Of a stretch of DNA of 64,000 nucleotides, positions 49,824-58,147 are shown in pieces. The DNA lies in contig NZ_LVWA01000004.1 in NCBI RefSeq assembly GCF_001907195.1, positions 186,001-250,000 of the forward strand. Direction: 5' to 3'. This stretch comes from Pontibacter flavimaris (GTDB lineage Bacteria > Bacteroidota > Bacteroidia > Cytophagales > Hymenobacteraceae). The notes under the pieces were generated by a model. It saw nothing but the letters and a program-made list of their open reading frames with translations. It did not search any database and had not been told where the DNA came from. Made by a program: the position numbers and the translations under genes. The number at the start of each line of letters is the position of its first letter. Positions within the stretch are counted from its first letter, which is position 1.

Positions 49824-50870
49824 TTAGTCCATTATAAATGGATAGTTCGGCTCGATGTAAATATCAGTGTAAAGCTCTTCCGGCTCCGGATACGGCGAGT
49901 TCTCGGCAAACTCTACCGACTCCTGCACCACCTGCTTGATCTTCTCATCGATCTGGTCGAGCTCCTCCTCAGTTGCCCAGCCATTCTTCAGGATCGTCGC
50001 TTTCACGGCCTCTATCGAGTCGCGGCCTTTGTAGTCCTCCAGCTCCTCCTTAGTTCTGTACTTGGCAGGGTCCGACATGGAGTGGCCTTTGTAGCGGTAG
50101 GTTCTGAACTCGAGCAGGGTTGGACCCTCGCCGGCGCGGGCACGCTCAGCGGCTCTTGCCACCGCCTCGTGCACGGCTTCTACCGACATGGCGTCCACTG
50201 GCTCAGAAGGGATGTCGTAGCTCTCGCCCAGTTTGTAAAGCTCCACCACGTTGGAAGTACGCTGCACAGAGGTACCCATGGCATAGCCGTTGTTCTCGAT
50301 CACGAAGATCACGGGCAGTTTCCAGGTCATGGCCATGTTCAGGGCCTCGTGGAAAGCTCCCTGGCGAACGGCACCGTCACCCATGTAAGTGATGCACACG
50401 TTACCGGTCTTGTTATACTTCTCGGCAAAGGCAATGCCTGCGCCCATTGGAATCTGCGCGCCCACAATACCGTGGCCACCCATAAAGTTCACCTCCTTGT
50501 CGAACATGTGCATGGAGCCGCCTTTGCCCTTTGAGCAGCCCGTGGACTTGGCAAACATCTCTGCCATGATCGCGTTCGGGCTAGTGCCCAGCGCCAGCGG
50601 GTGGGCGTGGTCGCGGTAGGCCGTGATCCACTTGTCGTCTTTCTGAAGGGCGGTGGCGGCACCGGCCGCGCAGGCCTCCTGGCCGATGTACAGGTGGCAG
50701 AAGCCCTTGATCTTCTGCTGGCCATACAACTGACCGGATTTCTCCTCAAAGCGGCGCATGAGCTTCATCTTCTCATACCACCACATGTATGTTTCTTTTG
50801 AAAACTTTGGCTCAGCCTGTACCTTTGCTTTCGCCGACTTCGCTTTTGCCTTATCTTTCGTATCAGCCAT
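49824..50870 (-). CDS. pdhA: Pyruvate dehydrogenase E1 component, alpha subunit
   Basis: A 348-residue thiamine-diphosphate enzyme subunit that decarboxylates pyruvate in the pyruvate dehydrogenase complex. The N-terminus is Lys/Ala-rich (KAKAKSAKAKVQ). Conserved motifs are FCHLYIGQEACAAGA, the TPP motif MGDGAVRQGAFHEALNM ending in IENNGYAMGT, and the phosphorylation-loop region YRYKGHSMSDPAKYR. The beta subunit and E2 genes are not adjacent. It is a single gene divergent from recF. Pyruvate specificity rather than branched-chain is inferred from the sequence style and is fairly sure. Confidence 0.93.
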   Translation of the reverse strand: MADTKDKAKAKSAKAKVQAEPKFSKETYMWWYEKMKLMRRFEEKSGQLYGQQKIKGFCHLYIGQEACAAGAATALQKDDKWITAYRDHAHPLALGTSPNAIMAEMFAKSTGCSKGKGGSMHMFDKEVNFMGGHGIVGAQIPMGAGIAFAEKYNKTGNVCITYMGDGAVRQGAFHEALNMAMTWKLPVIFVIENNGYAMGTSVQRTSNVVELYKLGESYDIPSEPVDAMSVEAVHEAVARAAERARAGEGPTLLEFRTYRYKGHSMSDPAKYRTKEELEDYKGRDSIEAVKATILKNGWATEEELDQIDEKIKQVVQESVEFAENSPYPEPEELYTDIYIEPNYPFIMD

Positions 50871-51002
50871 GAGTAATAGTCTATAATGCGTTTAAGATGT
50901 CCGTTCCTGCTTTTGGGCGCTAACCGCCTAAAACTGCGGCAAATATAGCCCAAAACGGTATATCCTGCGAAATTAAGCAAAAAGATATCAATTAGAAATT
51001 AA

Positions 51003-52115
51003 ATGCTCCTCGAAAATCTCGGTTTGCTGTTTTTCAAAAATTACGAAGAGGCTGCGCTCAGCTTTTCGGAGCACATTAACTGCTTTATCGGCGACAACGG
51101 CAGCGGCAAAACTAACCTGCTCGACGCCATTCACTACCTTTCCATGACCAAGAGCGCCTTTCCGGGCACCGACGCGCAAAGCATAAAGCAGGGCGAGGAT
51201 TTCTTTATGGCGAAGGGCCGCTTCGATATTTCGGGGGAGAAGCACACAGTGCAGGTGAGCCTGAAGCAGGGGCAGAAGAAGACCGTGACGCACAATAAGG
51301 CGCTCTATGAGAAGATCAGCGACCACATCGGGCGCTTTCCGGTGGTGCTCATCTCGCCTTACGACACGGATTTGATCCGGGAGGGCAGCGAGGAGCGTCG
51401 CAAGTACTTCGACAGCCTCATGTCGCAGTTCGACCACGTGTACCTGGAGCAGCTCATACAGTATAACTATTTCCTGAAGCAGCGCAACTCGCTGCTGAAG
51501 CAGTTTGCCGATCGTAACTACTTCGACCGCGATTACCTGCAGATCCTGAACGAGCAGCTGGTGCCTTTCGGCGAGAAGCTGGTGCAGGCGCGGCAGCGCT
51601 TCCTGCAGGATTTCGTGCCGATCTTTCAAAAGCACTACCACCACATCTCCGACAGCCACGAGGAAGTATCGCTTACCTACAAAAGCCAGCTGGAGGGCGA
51701 CGACTTTGCCTACAAACTACAGCAGGCCGAGCGCAAGGATATGGCGCTGCAGCGCACTACCGTGGGCCCGCACAAAGATGACTTCGTGTTTCTGATGGAT
51801 GGCAACCCCGTGAAAAGCTTCGGCTCGCAGGGGCAGCAGAAAAGCTATGTGATCGCCCTGAAACTGGCGCACTTCGAGGTGATGGACCAGCGCCAGCACC
51901 ATAAGCCCCTGCTCCTGCTCGACGACATCTTCGACCGCCTCGACGAAAAACGCATCACCAAGCTCATGCAAATGGTGGCCGCCCATACCTTCGGTCAGAT
52001 CTTCCTGACAGACACCCACCTGGAACGCACCGACAAAATACTCGAAGGCCTCTCCGAAAGTATCCGTAGATTTGAGGTGAGGGAGGGAGTGGTGAAGGTG
52101 ATTGGGGAGTTGTAA
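51003..52115 (+). CDS. recF: DNA replication and repair protein RecF
   Basis: A 370-residue SMC-like ATPase that loads RecA at gaps together with RecO and RecR. Walker A is CFIGDNGSGKTNLLDAIHYL, then YFDSLMSQFDHVY and RTTVGPHKDDFVF. The signature is SFGSQGQQKSYVIALKLA, and Walker B is PLLLLDDIFDRLDEKR. The usual next gene in Bacteroidota is a DUF721 protein, and here an AT-rich foreign-looking gene separates them. It is divergent from pdhA. Confidence 0.95.
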   Translation: MLLENLGLLFFKNYEEAALSFSEHINCFIGDNGSGKTNLLDAIHYLSMTKSAFPGTDAQSIKQGEDFFMAKGRFDISGEKHTVQVSLKQGQKKTVTHNKALYEKISDHIGRFPVVLISPYDTDLIREGSEERRKYFDSLMSQFDHVYLEQLIQYNYFLKQRNSLLKQFADRNYFDRDYLQILNEQLVPFGEKLVQARQRFLQDFVPIFQKHYHHISDSHEEVSLTYKSQLEGDDFAYKLQQAERKDMALQRTTVGPHKDDFVFLMDGNPVKSFGSQGQQKSYVIALKLAHFEVMDQRQHHKPLLLLDDIFDRLDEKRITKLMQMVAAHTFGQIFLTDTHLERTDKILEGLSESIRRFEVREGVVKVIGEL

Positions 52116-52136
52116 TTAATCAAAGTATCTACCGCC

Positions 52137-52715
52137 GTGGATAATCTGCTTCAAAGAATCTTACTAAACTTACAACAAACAAAAAAAGCAGATTATGGAG
52201 TGCTGGAGACTTCCTTAACTAATTTCATTGATTCATTTTTCCCAAGAAGCTCGGTAAAACTAGGTACTAATTTTATAAAGAAGGTAACAACTTCAACTGA
52301 TAATATTACTTTCATCCTACTAGGACATCTATATATTGAAAGACTTTTAAATGAAATCTTATTAAAAGAATTTGATATTCATGATATAAAAAAGGGAAAT
52401 AAAAGCCTTAACACATTTTATAAAAAAGTTGTCTTTCTTAAAAAGACGAAAACTATAGATGAAGAGCTTATCAATGATATTTTATTGATCAACAGTTTGA
52501 GAAATGCTTTTGCTCATGAGCTAAATTATAAATTGTCAAACTTTAACATTTGGAAGTTGTCCGCTTTGAAAAACGTTGAAAGGAATGACTTTGAACCAAA
52601 CTCAAAAGCAGCGAAAGATATTTTCACTCGGCTAATCATTAAAGTGTATTTCTTCAAAATTTTAAGGGATCTAACAGAAAAATTTCGGTTCCTAAGTCTT
52701 TTAAATGAAGGTTAA
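52137..52715 (+). CDS. HEPN-like protein with Rx4H motif, AT-rich insertion
   Basis: A 192-residue all-helical protein starting with GTG. Residues 63-75 (GHLYIERLLNEIL) and LINSLRNAFAHELNYKL near 117-133 match the two core helices of HEPN domains. The R-N-A-F-A-H at 122-127 is the Rx4-6H catalytic motif of HEPN ribonucleases. It begins 21 bases after recF and ends 89 bases before the DUF721 gene. It is strikingly AT-rich, with many Lys, Ile, Asn and Phe codons, unlike both neighbours, so acquisition by transfer is likely. No partner antitoxin (MNT-type) gene is seen. A toxin, defence or RNA-processing role is inference. Confidence 0.65.
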   Translation: MDNLLQRILLNLQQTKKADYGVLETSLTNFIDSFFPRSSVKLGTNFIKKVTTSTDNITFILLGHLYIERLLNEILLKEFDIHDIKKGNKSLNTFYKKVVFLKKTKTIDEELINDILLINSLRNAFAHELNYKLSNFNIWKLSALKNVERNDFEPNSKAAKDIFTRLIIKVYFFKILRDLTEKFRFLSLLNEG

Positions 52716-52804
52716 CTCCTATTCATCACTCTTATATACTTTTGAGCCCTTACCGCCTTTAAGTATTCACTCATTCACTCACCCACTCATTCAAAATTAA
52801 AAAC

Positions 52805-53128
52805 GTGCGCTACTACAAGAAGAAAGAGGCGATTGATAAACGCAAGGCAGACATCCAGCCGATTGGGGAGAGCCTGAAGGCGCTGATGCAGGCCTACCGC
52901 CTGGACGGCAAACTGAGCGAGGTGCAGCTGGTGCAGAACTGGGAGAAGATCATGGGCAAGCCGATCGCCCTGAAAACGCAGCAGCTATACTTTAAAGACG
53001 GGAAGCTGTTCGTGAAACTGACTTCGGCCCCGCTCAAGCACGAGCTCAACATGTCTAAAAGCAAGGTGATTGAGATCCTGAACACTGAGGCGGGCACCAA
53101 CGTGGTGAAGGACATCATCTTCCTGTAA
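52805..53128 (+). CDS. DUF721 (DciA-like) protein
   Basis: A 107-residue protein starting with GTG at 52805 (MRYYKKKEAIDKRKADIQPI). Conserved parts are LIQAY-like LMQAYRLDGKLSEVQLVQNW, EKIMGKPIALKTQQLYFKDG, KLFVKLTSAPLKHELNMSKS and VVKDIIFL. The family includes DciA, the loader of the DnaB replicative helicase in bacteria lacking DnaC. Linkage to recF supports a DNA-replication role. It normally follows recF directly, but here 690 bases with the HEPN-like gene intervene. Confidence 0.88.
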   Translation: MRYYKKKEAIDKRKADIQPIGESLKALMQAYRLDGKLSEVQLVQNWEKIMGKPIALKTQQLYFKDGKLFVKLTSAPLKHELNMSKSKVIEILNTEAGTNVVKDIIFL

Positions 53129-53184
53129 AGCAACGGCACCGCCCGAAAACAAGTATAGCTTTTCCTGAACAGTTATACTTGCCC

Positions 53185-53742
53185 ATGATCGACACCCAGC
53201 ACTTCCGCCCCGTTTCCTACTCCCGCACCACCCTCACTGAGCTCATGATCCCGAGCTATGCCAATTTCGGCGGCAAAATACACGGCGGTATACTTCTCTC
53301 TTTGATGGATAAGGCGGCCTACGCCTGCGCCTCTAAGCATGCCGGCAACTACTGCGTTACGGTTACGGTAGAGGGCGTGCACTTTCTGCAGCCCGTGGAG
53401 GTGGGCGAGCTGGTATCGCTGAAGGCCTCGGTAAACTACGTGGGCAACACCTCACTGATGGTGGGCATCCGGGTAATCGCCGAAAACGTGAAGACCCGCA
53501 TGATAAAGCACACCAACACCTCCTACTTCACGATGGTGGCCAAAGGCGACGACGATAGGCCTACCCCGGTGCCCGGCCTTATACTTGAGAAGCGCGAGGA
53601 TGCCCGCCGTTTCCTGGAAGCCATTAAACGCCGCGAGCTCTCCAAGCGCTACCAGACGGAGCTGTCCAACTCCAAAACCATACTTCAGGTAGAAGACGAA
53701 CTGCACCTGTTGCAGCAGGAACGCTGTAAAGTGGCGTTTTAA
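53185..53742 (+). CDS. Acyl-CoA thioesterase, hotdog fold
   Basis: A 185-residue protein from the ATG at 53185 (the longer frame opens with TTG). The hotdog helix is YANFGGKIHGGILLSLMDKA, followed by CVTVTVEGVHFLQPVEVGEL, ASVNYVGNTSLMVGIRV and TNTSYFTMVAKGDDDRP. It belongs to the group near YciA/BFIT that hydrolyses acyl-CoA in the cytoplasm. The charged C-terminal tail after residue 140 is an extension often seen in Bacteroidota. Three TATACTT-type words fall inside the gene (53289, 53580, 53680). It is a single gene or lies at the end of the recF unit. Confidence 0.9.
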   Translation: MIDTQHFRPVSYSRTTLTELMIPSYANFGGKIHGGILLSLMDKAAYACASKHAGNYCVTVTVEGVHFLQPVEVGELVSLKASVNYVGNTSLMVGIRVIAENVKTRMIKHTNTSYFTMVAKGDDDRPTPVPGLILEKREDARRFLEAIKRRELSKRYQTELSNSKTILQVEDELHLLQQERCKVAF

Positions 53743-53810
53743 TTTGTCAAGATTGTCTGAGGTACCGGGTGCTGTGACAAGTATAAATTTCATAGCTGTT
53801 GCCATCGTGC

Positions 53811-53829
53811 GGACAGGTCGCGACCTGTC
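53811..53829. repeat. GGACAGGTCGCGACCTGTC palindrome
   Basis: A close match of the 3243 and 23703 elements, with AAGTATAAA a few bases later. Confidence 0.75.
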
Positions 53830-53936
53830 TCTACAAGTATAAACCCACCCCAGCCCCTCCCTGGAGGGGAATTTCACCCCACCCCAACCCTCCCCTAAGA
53901 ACAGGGGAGGGAGCTCGGCTCCTGTTGTATAGCAGC

Positions 53937-54141
53937 GGCTATCGAAATGATCCCAGTCCTTGGGTTGAGCGCCTTGTGAGATCCGGTGCCCTGAAAGGGC
54001 AGCCGTAGCGCAGCGGAGGCAGGAGGGAACACAGCGCGATGCCAAAGGACGAGGCCACCCGGCCTGGAGGGAGCCAAAGCTGGAGATGGAACGAGCAGGT
54101 AGTAAGGCTGTGGATGAACAGTAGCTAGAAAGTATAGCTTG
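53937..54141 (+). repeat. Dispersed 215-bp structured repeat, copy 5
   Basis: Runs from GGCTATCGAAATG to GAAAGTATAGCTTG with the core CAGCGCGATGCC. It has the hairpins CGGTGCCCTGAAAGGGCAGCCG and AGGCC ACCC GGCCT. Confidence 0.8.
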
Positions 54142-54294
54142 TGTCAAATTATAGTAAACAATGGCTATGAAAGTAAAAGGGCACAAGCGGCCCTTTCCGC
54201 CAGCGAAGCTGCGAAATCACAACAACACCTCCCCTCCTCCCATTTCTCCCCTATCCTTTGTACCTTGTATCTCCGATTATACTTTAAAAGATAC

Positions 54295-55677
54295 ATGATC
54301 ACTACATCTACCCTTAAATCCCTGCTGGCCATGGTGCTGGTGGCTGGCTTATACTTCACCAACTTACCTACCGGCACAGCCCAGACTATTGTTCGCCAGG
54401 ATGAGGAAATCAAAAAAATGGTGGAGGAAATCTCCGCCGCTAACCTGGAAGCGTTGGTCCGCAAATTGGCCTCGTTTGACACCCGCCACTCACTGAGCAC
54501 CCTGAAAGACAAGAAAAAAGGCGTTGGCGCTGCCCGTGAATGGGTAAAAGCCGAACTGGAAAAGTATGCCCAGGCTTCGGGCGGGCGCATGACCGTGGAA
54601 CTGGATAAGTATCACGTGAAAGCAAACGGGCAGCGTATTCCGCAGGATGTGGAGCTGGCCAACGTGATGGCGACCCTGAAAGGCACCGACCCCAACGACG
54701 ACCGCGTGCTCATCATCAGCGGGCACATGGACTCGCGCAATACCGATATCATGGATGCCAAAGGCAAGGCCCCTGGCGCGAACGACGATGGCTCCGGGGT
54801 AGCAGCCGTGATGGAATTGGCCCGCATCATGGCCTCGCGCCAGTTTCCGGCTACCATTATTTTTGTAGCTGTCACCGGCGAGGAACAAGGGTTACTGGGT
54901 GCCCGCCACCTGGCTGAGAAGGCCAAAGCCCAGAACTGGAACCTGATCGCCATGCTCAACAACGACATGATCGGCAACTCTTCCTCCGACGAGACAGAGC
55001 TACGCAACAACATGCAGGTACGCATTTTCAGCGAAGGCATTCCGGCAGTGGAGACCGAAGAGCAGGCCCGCATGCGCCGCGCCACCAACCGCGAAAACGA
55101 CAGCGAGAGCCGCCAGCTGGCCCGCTACATGAAAGAGATCGGCGAGCGCTACGTAGATCAACTCGAAGTGAAATTGGTATACCGCAACGACCGTTTCCTG
55201 CGTGGCGGCGACCACACGCCGTTCAGCCAGAATGGTTTCCCGGCCATCCGCGTGTGCGAGATGAACGAGAACTACCGCCACCAGCACCAGAATGTGCGCG
55301 TGGAGAATGGCGTACAGTACGGCGATTTGCCTGAGTTTATCGACTACGAGTACATGCGCAAGAATGCCGCGCTCAACCTGGCCTCGCTGGCTAACCTGGC
55401 CTGGGCACCGTATGCACCAGCCAAAGTAGGCGTCAACATCAAAAACCTGACAAACAAAACCGACCTGCAGTGGGAAGCACCGGCCAAGGGAGAGCGCCCG
55501 GCAGGCTATTACGTGCTCATGCGCGAAACCAGCAGCCCGGTGTGGGAGAAGAAATTTTTTGTGCAGGGTACCAACGTAACACTGCCCTACTCCAAGGACA
55601 ACTACTTTTTTGCCGTGCAGACCGTTGACGCCGAAGGCCACGAGAGCCTGCCTGTGTTTCCGGTGCCGGTGCGCTAA
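54295..55677 (+). CDS. Exported M28-family zinc aminopeptidase
   Basis: A 460-residue protein from the ATG at 54295, which begins a signal peptide (MITTSTLKSLLAMVLVAGLY); the upstream frame enters the repeat mosaic. The co-catalytic zinc ligands are visible in order: IISGHMDSR (His), GANDDGSGVAAV (Asp), VAVTGEEQGLLG (Glu-Glu), AMLNNDMIGN (Asp) and RGGDHTPFSQNGF (His). A C-terminal fibronectin-type III-like domain (KTDLQWEAPAKGERPAGYYV) follows. It would cleave peptides in the periplasm or outside. The metallo-beta-lactamase gene begins 12 bases after its stop, so the two are probably cotranscribed. Confidence 0.93.
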   Translation: MITTSTLKSLLAMVLVAGLYFTNLPTGTAQTIVRQDEEIKKMVEEISAANLEALVRKLASFDTRHSLSTLKDKKKGVGAAREWVKAELEKYAQASGGRMTVELDKYHVKANGQRIPQDVELANVMATLKGTDPNDDRVLIISGHMDSRNTDIMDAKGKAPGANDDGSGVAAVMELARIMASRQFPATIIFVAVTGEEQGLLGARHLAEKAKAQNWNLIAMLNNDMIGNSSSDETELRNNMQVRIFSEGIPAVETEEQARMRRATNRENDSESRQLARYMKEIGERYVDQLEVKLVYRNDRFLRGGDHTPFSQNGFPAIRVCEMNENYRHQHQNVRVENGVQYGDLPEFIDYEYMRKNAALNLASLANLAWAPYAPAKVGVNIKNLTNKTDLQWEAPAKGERPAGYYVLMRETSSPVWEKKFFVQGTNVTLPYSKDNYFFAVQTVDAEGHESLPVFPVPVR

Positions 55678-55689
55678 GCATACACCAAC

Positions 55690-56418
55690 ATGAAGCGACT
55701 GCCACACTTTATACTTTGCCTGCTGCTCCTGATTCCGGTTTATAGGTTACAGGCGCAAACGCAGGAGATAAAGGTAACCAAGCTAACACCCAACGTATGG
55801 GTGCATACATCCTATAGCACGTATCAGGGCGTTTTGGTCCCCTCACATGGGCTGGTGGTTTCTACCAAAGAAGGCGCGGTGCTGCTGGATACCGGCTGGG
55901 GCAACGAGCCCACCGAGCAGCTGCTGACCTGGGTAAAAACCAACCTGAAGCAACCCGTGAAAGTATGCGTACCCACGCACTGGCACGACGATAAGATAGG
56001 CGGCATGGGTGCGGTGCAGCAGCAGGGAATTCCGGTGATGACCTCAGAACTTACAGCCATACTTGCCGCCCGGCACGGCAAGGGCACCCCGGATGTTACC
56101 TTCGCCACAGATACGATTTTCACAGTAGGCGGGCAGCGGTTTGAAGTATACTTCCCCGGCGGCGGGCACACAGCCGATAACGTGGTGGTGTACCTGCCGC
56201 AGCAGAAGATCCTGTTTGCGGGTTGTTTTATAAAAGATGCCCGGTCTAAGAACCTGGGAAACATTACCGATGCTGACCTGGAAAGCTGGCCTGGCGCCAT
56301 TCGGAAGGTGCAGCAGCGCTTTCCAAAGGCAGAGCTGGTCGTGCCCAGCCACGGCCCCTGGGGCGATCAATCCCTGCTTAGCCATACTTTAGAGCTGCTG
56401 CAGGAGCACAAGAAATAA
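55690..56418 (+). CDS. Subclass B1 metallo-beta-lactamase
   Basis: A 242-residue exported enzyme with signal peptide (LPHFILCLLLLIPVYRLQAQ). All B1 zinc ligands are present: His97, His99 and Asp101 in PTHWHDDKIGG, His160 in PGGGHTADN, Cys179 in FAGCFIKD and His221 in VPSHGPWG. Lys182, which binds the beta-lactam carboxylate, and Asn191 in LGN are also conserved. Length and layout match active enzymes that hydrolyse penicillins, cephalosporins and carbapenems. It lies 12 bases after an M28 peptidase and has no integron or insertion sequence beside it, so it looks like a resident chromosomal gene. Substrate range cannot be read from sequence. Confidence 0.93.
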   Translation: MKRLPHFILCLLLLIPVYRLQAQTQEIKVTKLTPNVWVHTSYSTYQGVLVPSHGLVVSTKEGAVLLDTGWGNEPTEQLLTWVKTNLKQPVKVCVPTHWHDDKIGGMGAVQQQGIPVMTSELTAILAARHGKGTPDVTFATDTIFTVGGQRFEVYFPGGGHTADNVVVYLPQQKILFAGCFIKDARSKNLGNITDADLESWPGAIRKVQQRFPKAELVVPSHGPWGDQSLLSHTLELLQEHKK

Positions 56419-56465
56419 TCCCACGGCTACACGCTACACGTCGACCCGGGCAAAGTATGGAGAAC

Positions 56466-56495
56466 AAAAAAGCAGCCCCGAAACAGGGCTGCTTT
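56466..56495. terminator. Bidirectional terminator between MBL and GIN genes
   Basis: Stem AAAGCAGCCC / GGGCTGCTTT with A-rich and T-containing flanks. It lies 47 bases after the MBL stop and 29 after the GIN stop. Confidence 0.8.
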
Positions 56496-56524
56496 CTGCT
56501 TTAAATCGGGTTGTATTCTCTTCA

Positions 56525-57250
56525 TTATAGTTTGCCCACGCGGGCTGCGGACGTTACATCAGAGGTAATGCTTGGGCTGCCTTTGTAATATACCGCAGAG
56601 GCCCCGGAGGCATTGATGTCCAGTCCCTCCTGCGCAAACACTTTCACGCTGCTGGCTCCGCTGGCCTGCACGCTCACCTGGCGCGCCTCCAGCTCCGAAG
56701 CCTCCATCTTAGAGGCGCCTGACAGCTGCATGGTCAGTTCATCGGTTTTGCCCACCAGCTCTATCTTGCTTGCGCCGCTCAGGTTGCCTTTTATCTGTTC
56801 CGTCACGATGGTCAGCTTCACGTTGGAGCCACCGCTCATCTCCAGTTTCAGCGAAGGTGATTTAAAGCTGGAGTTACCGATTACCTTCACGCCGCCGCTG
56901 ATGCTGATGCTCTCCAGGTCCTTGAGCGTTACGAAGGCTTTCATGCCCTTGGTGCTGCTGACGCCCTTCTCGTTGTAGATGTGCAGCACGCCGTTGCGCA
57001 CCTCGGTTTTAATATTGTCGAGCAGGTTCTCCTCTGCCTCCAGGCGCACCCCTTCGTTGCTGCCCTGCGTCAGCTCCACCACAAAGCCGCCGCCCGCGTC
57101 AATGCCCTTTATGCCGGACACGCTTCTGTTTTGCGTGGCTACCTTGCCGTTGCCGCGCAGGCTCTGCGCCATGGCACCCGGCACATTCAACAACGTAAAG
57201 GCGAGGAACATCAGCCCGAGCGCCGCTTTGTGTAGATGGTTGATCTTCAT
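56525..57250 (-). CDS. Head-GIN-domain (DUF2807) exported protein
   Basis: A 241-residue protein with signal peptide (AALGLMFLAFTLLNVPGAMA) and a mature right-handed beta-helix-like domain. The DUF2807 pattern is visible as VSGIKGIDAGGGFVVELTQG, LHIYNEKGVSST and a run of repeated strands (ISISGGVKV, LEMSGGSNV, GNLSGASKIEL, MQLSGASKM, VQASGASSVKV, INASGASAVYY). Each repeat centres on SGxS or SGGS. It is probably a periplasmic or surface protein. The function is unknown, although such proteins are abundant in Bacteroidota. It converges with the beta-lactamase gene. Confidence 0.9.
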   Translation of the reverse strand: MKINHLHKAALGLMFLAFTLLNVPGAMAQSLRGNGKVATQNRSVSGIKGIDAGGGFVVELTQGSNEGVRLEAEENLLDNIKTEVRNGVLHIYNEKGVSSTKGMKAFVTLKDLESISISGGVKVIGNSSFKSPSLKLEMSGGSNVKLTIVTEQIKGNLSGASKIELVGKTDELTMQLSGASKMEASELEARQVSVQASGASSVKVFAQEGLDINASGASAVYYKGSPSITSDVTSAARVGKL

Positions 57251-57707
57251 AGTATGATTTTTTGAGTTGTTCTATTAAATGGTTTATCCGGTGTATTGCT
57301 GCATAAAAGATGCCGGGTTTTCCGGAAGGTTGCCTGTGGCAGCAAAAATATTTTCCGGCGGTGTTCGGCACATCCCACGGTTTGGCAGTGCAGCAGCGCC
57401 AGCAAAAGGTATAGCGCTCAAAGTATAAACACTCGGCGGATAAAGTATAAATGCTCGCAGGACAGCGTCAGCAGGTCGTTGGGATGCCAGGTGCAGCGGC
57501 CAAGTATAACTACTCGCCTGTTCCAGCGCTTGGTTTGCAATGGCAAGTATGAGCAAGAGAAGGAGGAGCGGTTGGCTGCAATGCCACCAGCCCAAGGGCC
57601 GGCATCATGCGGCCCGGTGACTCCCCAGGCAGGGCTGTTTTTTTAATAGATGGACGGGGGCAGCCGTGTCACAACCCGACGCCACAAAAAGCTAGAAAGG
57701 GTCGCTT
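57251..57707. other. Gene-poor intergenic stretch
   Basis: A 457-bp region between the GIN gene and a small membrane-protein gene. It has several AAGTATAA words (57421, 57444, 57503) and G/C-rich patches but no repeat core, no tRNA and no convincing ORF. Frames on both strands (57284-57595, 57296-57646) lack family features. Confidence 0.5.
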
Positions 57708-57884
57708 TTACTCCAGCACCGGCTTTATGAGCAGGCCCAGCACCACCCCAACGGCATACAGCAGCAGCAGGGGCAGCACCTGCGCCAGGGTTATGGACAC
57801 AGTGTCCGGCCGGAGGCTGTACATCAACAGGCCCAACAGAAAAACGCCACAGGTGAGCAGGAAAGAGGTGTATAGTTTAGTCAT
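57708..57884 (-). CDS. 58-residue two-span membrane protein
   Basis: A short ORF from the ATG at 57884: MTKLYTSFLLTCGVFLLGLL, MYSLRPDTVSITLAQVLPLL, LLYAVGVVLGLLIKPVLE. Two hydrophobic helices are joined by a short polar loop, with few charges. The start is preferred over the longer frame to 57905, which lacks a convincing leader. It resembles many small stress or holin-like membrane proteins, but I recognise no family. It is isolated between two gaps and has moderate support from composition only. Confidence 0.5.
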   Translation of the reverse strand: MTKLYTSFLLTCGVFLLGLLMYSLRPDTVSITLAQVLPLLLLYAVGVVLGLLIKPVLE

Positions 57885-58147
57885 AGGCAATCCAATATTA
57901 TACAATACCTATACTTGTTTATGTATAAGTAAGTTACATAAACATCAGGCTCTTATACAACCTGTGTTTACACATTTATAAGATATTATTAGAAAATACA
58001 TATACTGTTCAAAGCATTCGCTGTTATAACGGTTAATCAGCTTGTAGAGTACTATTTGGCGGAAATTATCTGCGCTTTTTTGCCGGGAAGGCTATACATA
58101 ACCTTCATAAACCCGAAAGGGTAAAACTGTACACAATAACGAAAGCG

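Larger units (their letters stand above)
53743..54294. repeat. Intergenic repeat mosaic
   Basis: No gene. It contains a GGACAGGTCGCGACCTGTC palindrome (53811-53829), C-rich modules at 53846 and 53876, and the fifth copy of the 215-bp repeat (53937-54141). A diverged relative of the stem-loop repeat near 54179 starts GGGCACAAGCGGCCCTTTCCG. The last 60 bases lead into the M28 gene. Confidence 0.8.

Noticed and set aside
53452-54186. A 244-residue minus-strand frame and similar ORFs in 3195-3662 and 23591-23977
   Set aside because: They are made of repeat modules and C-rich runs; similar peptides appear in each mosaic, so they reflect the repeats and not genes.
3041-54294. CRISPR-like palindromic repeats
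   Set aside because: Repeats are not regularly spaced, spacers are absent and no cas gene is present.
57284-57595. A 103-residue minus-strand frame with a hydrophobic start
   Set aside because: It continues into the promoter region of the GIN gene, the rest is low-complexity, and a plus-strand frame of equal length is just as open.
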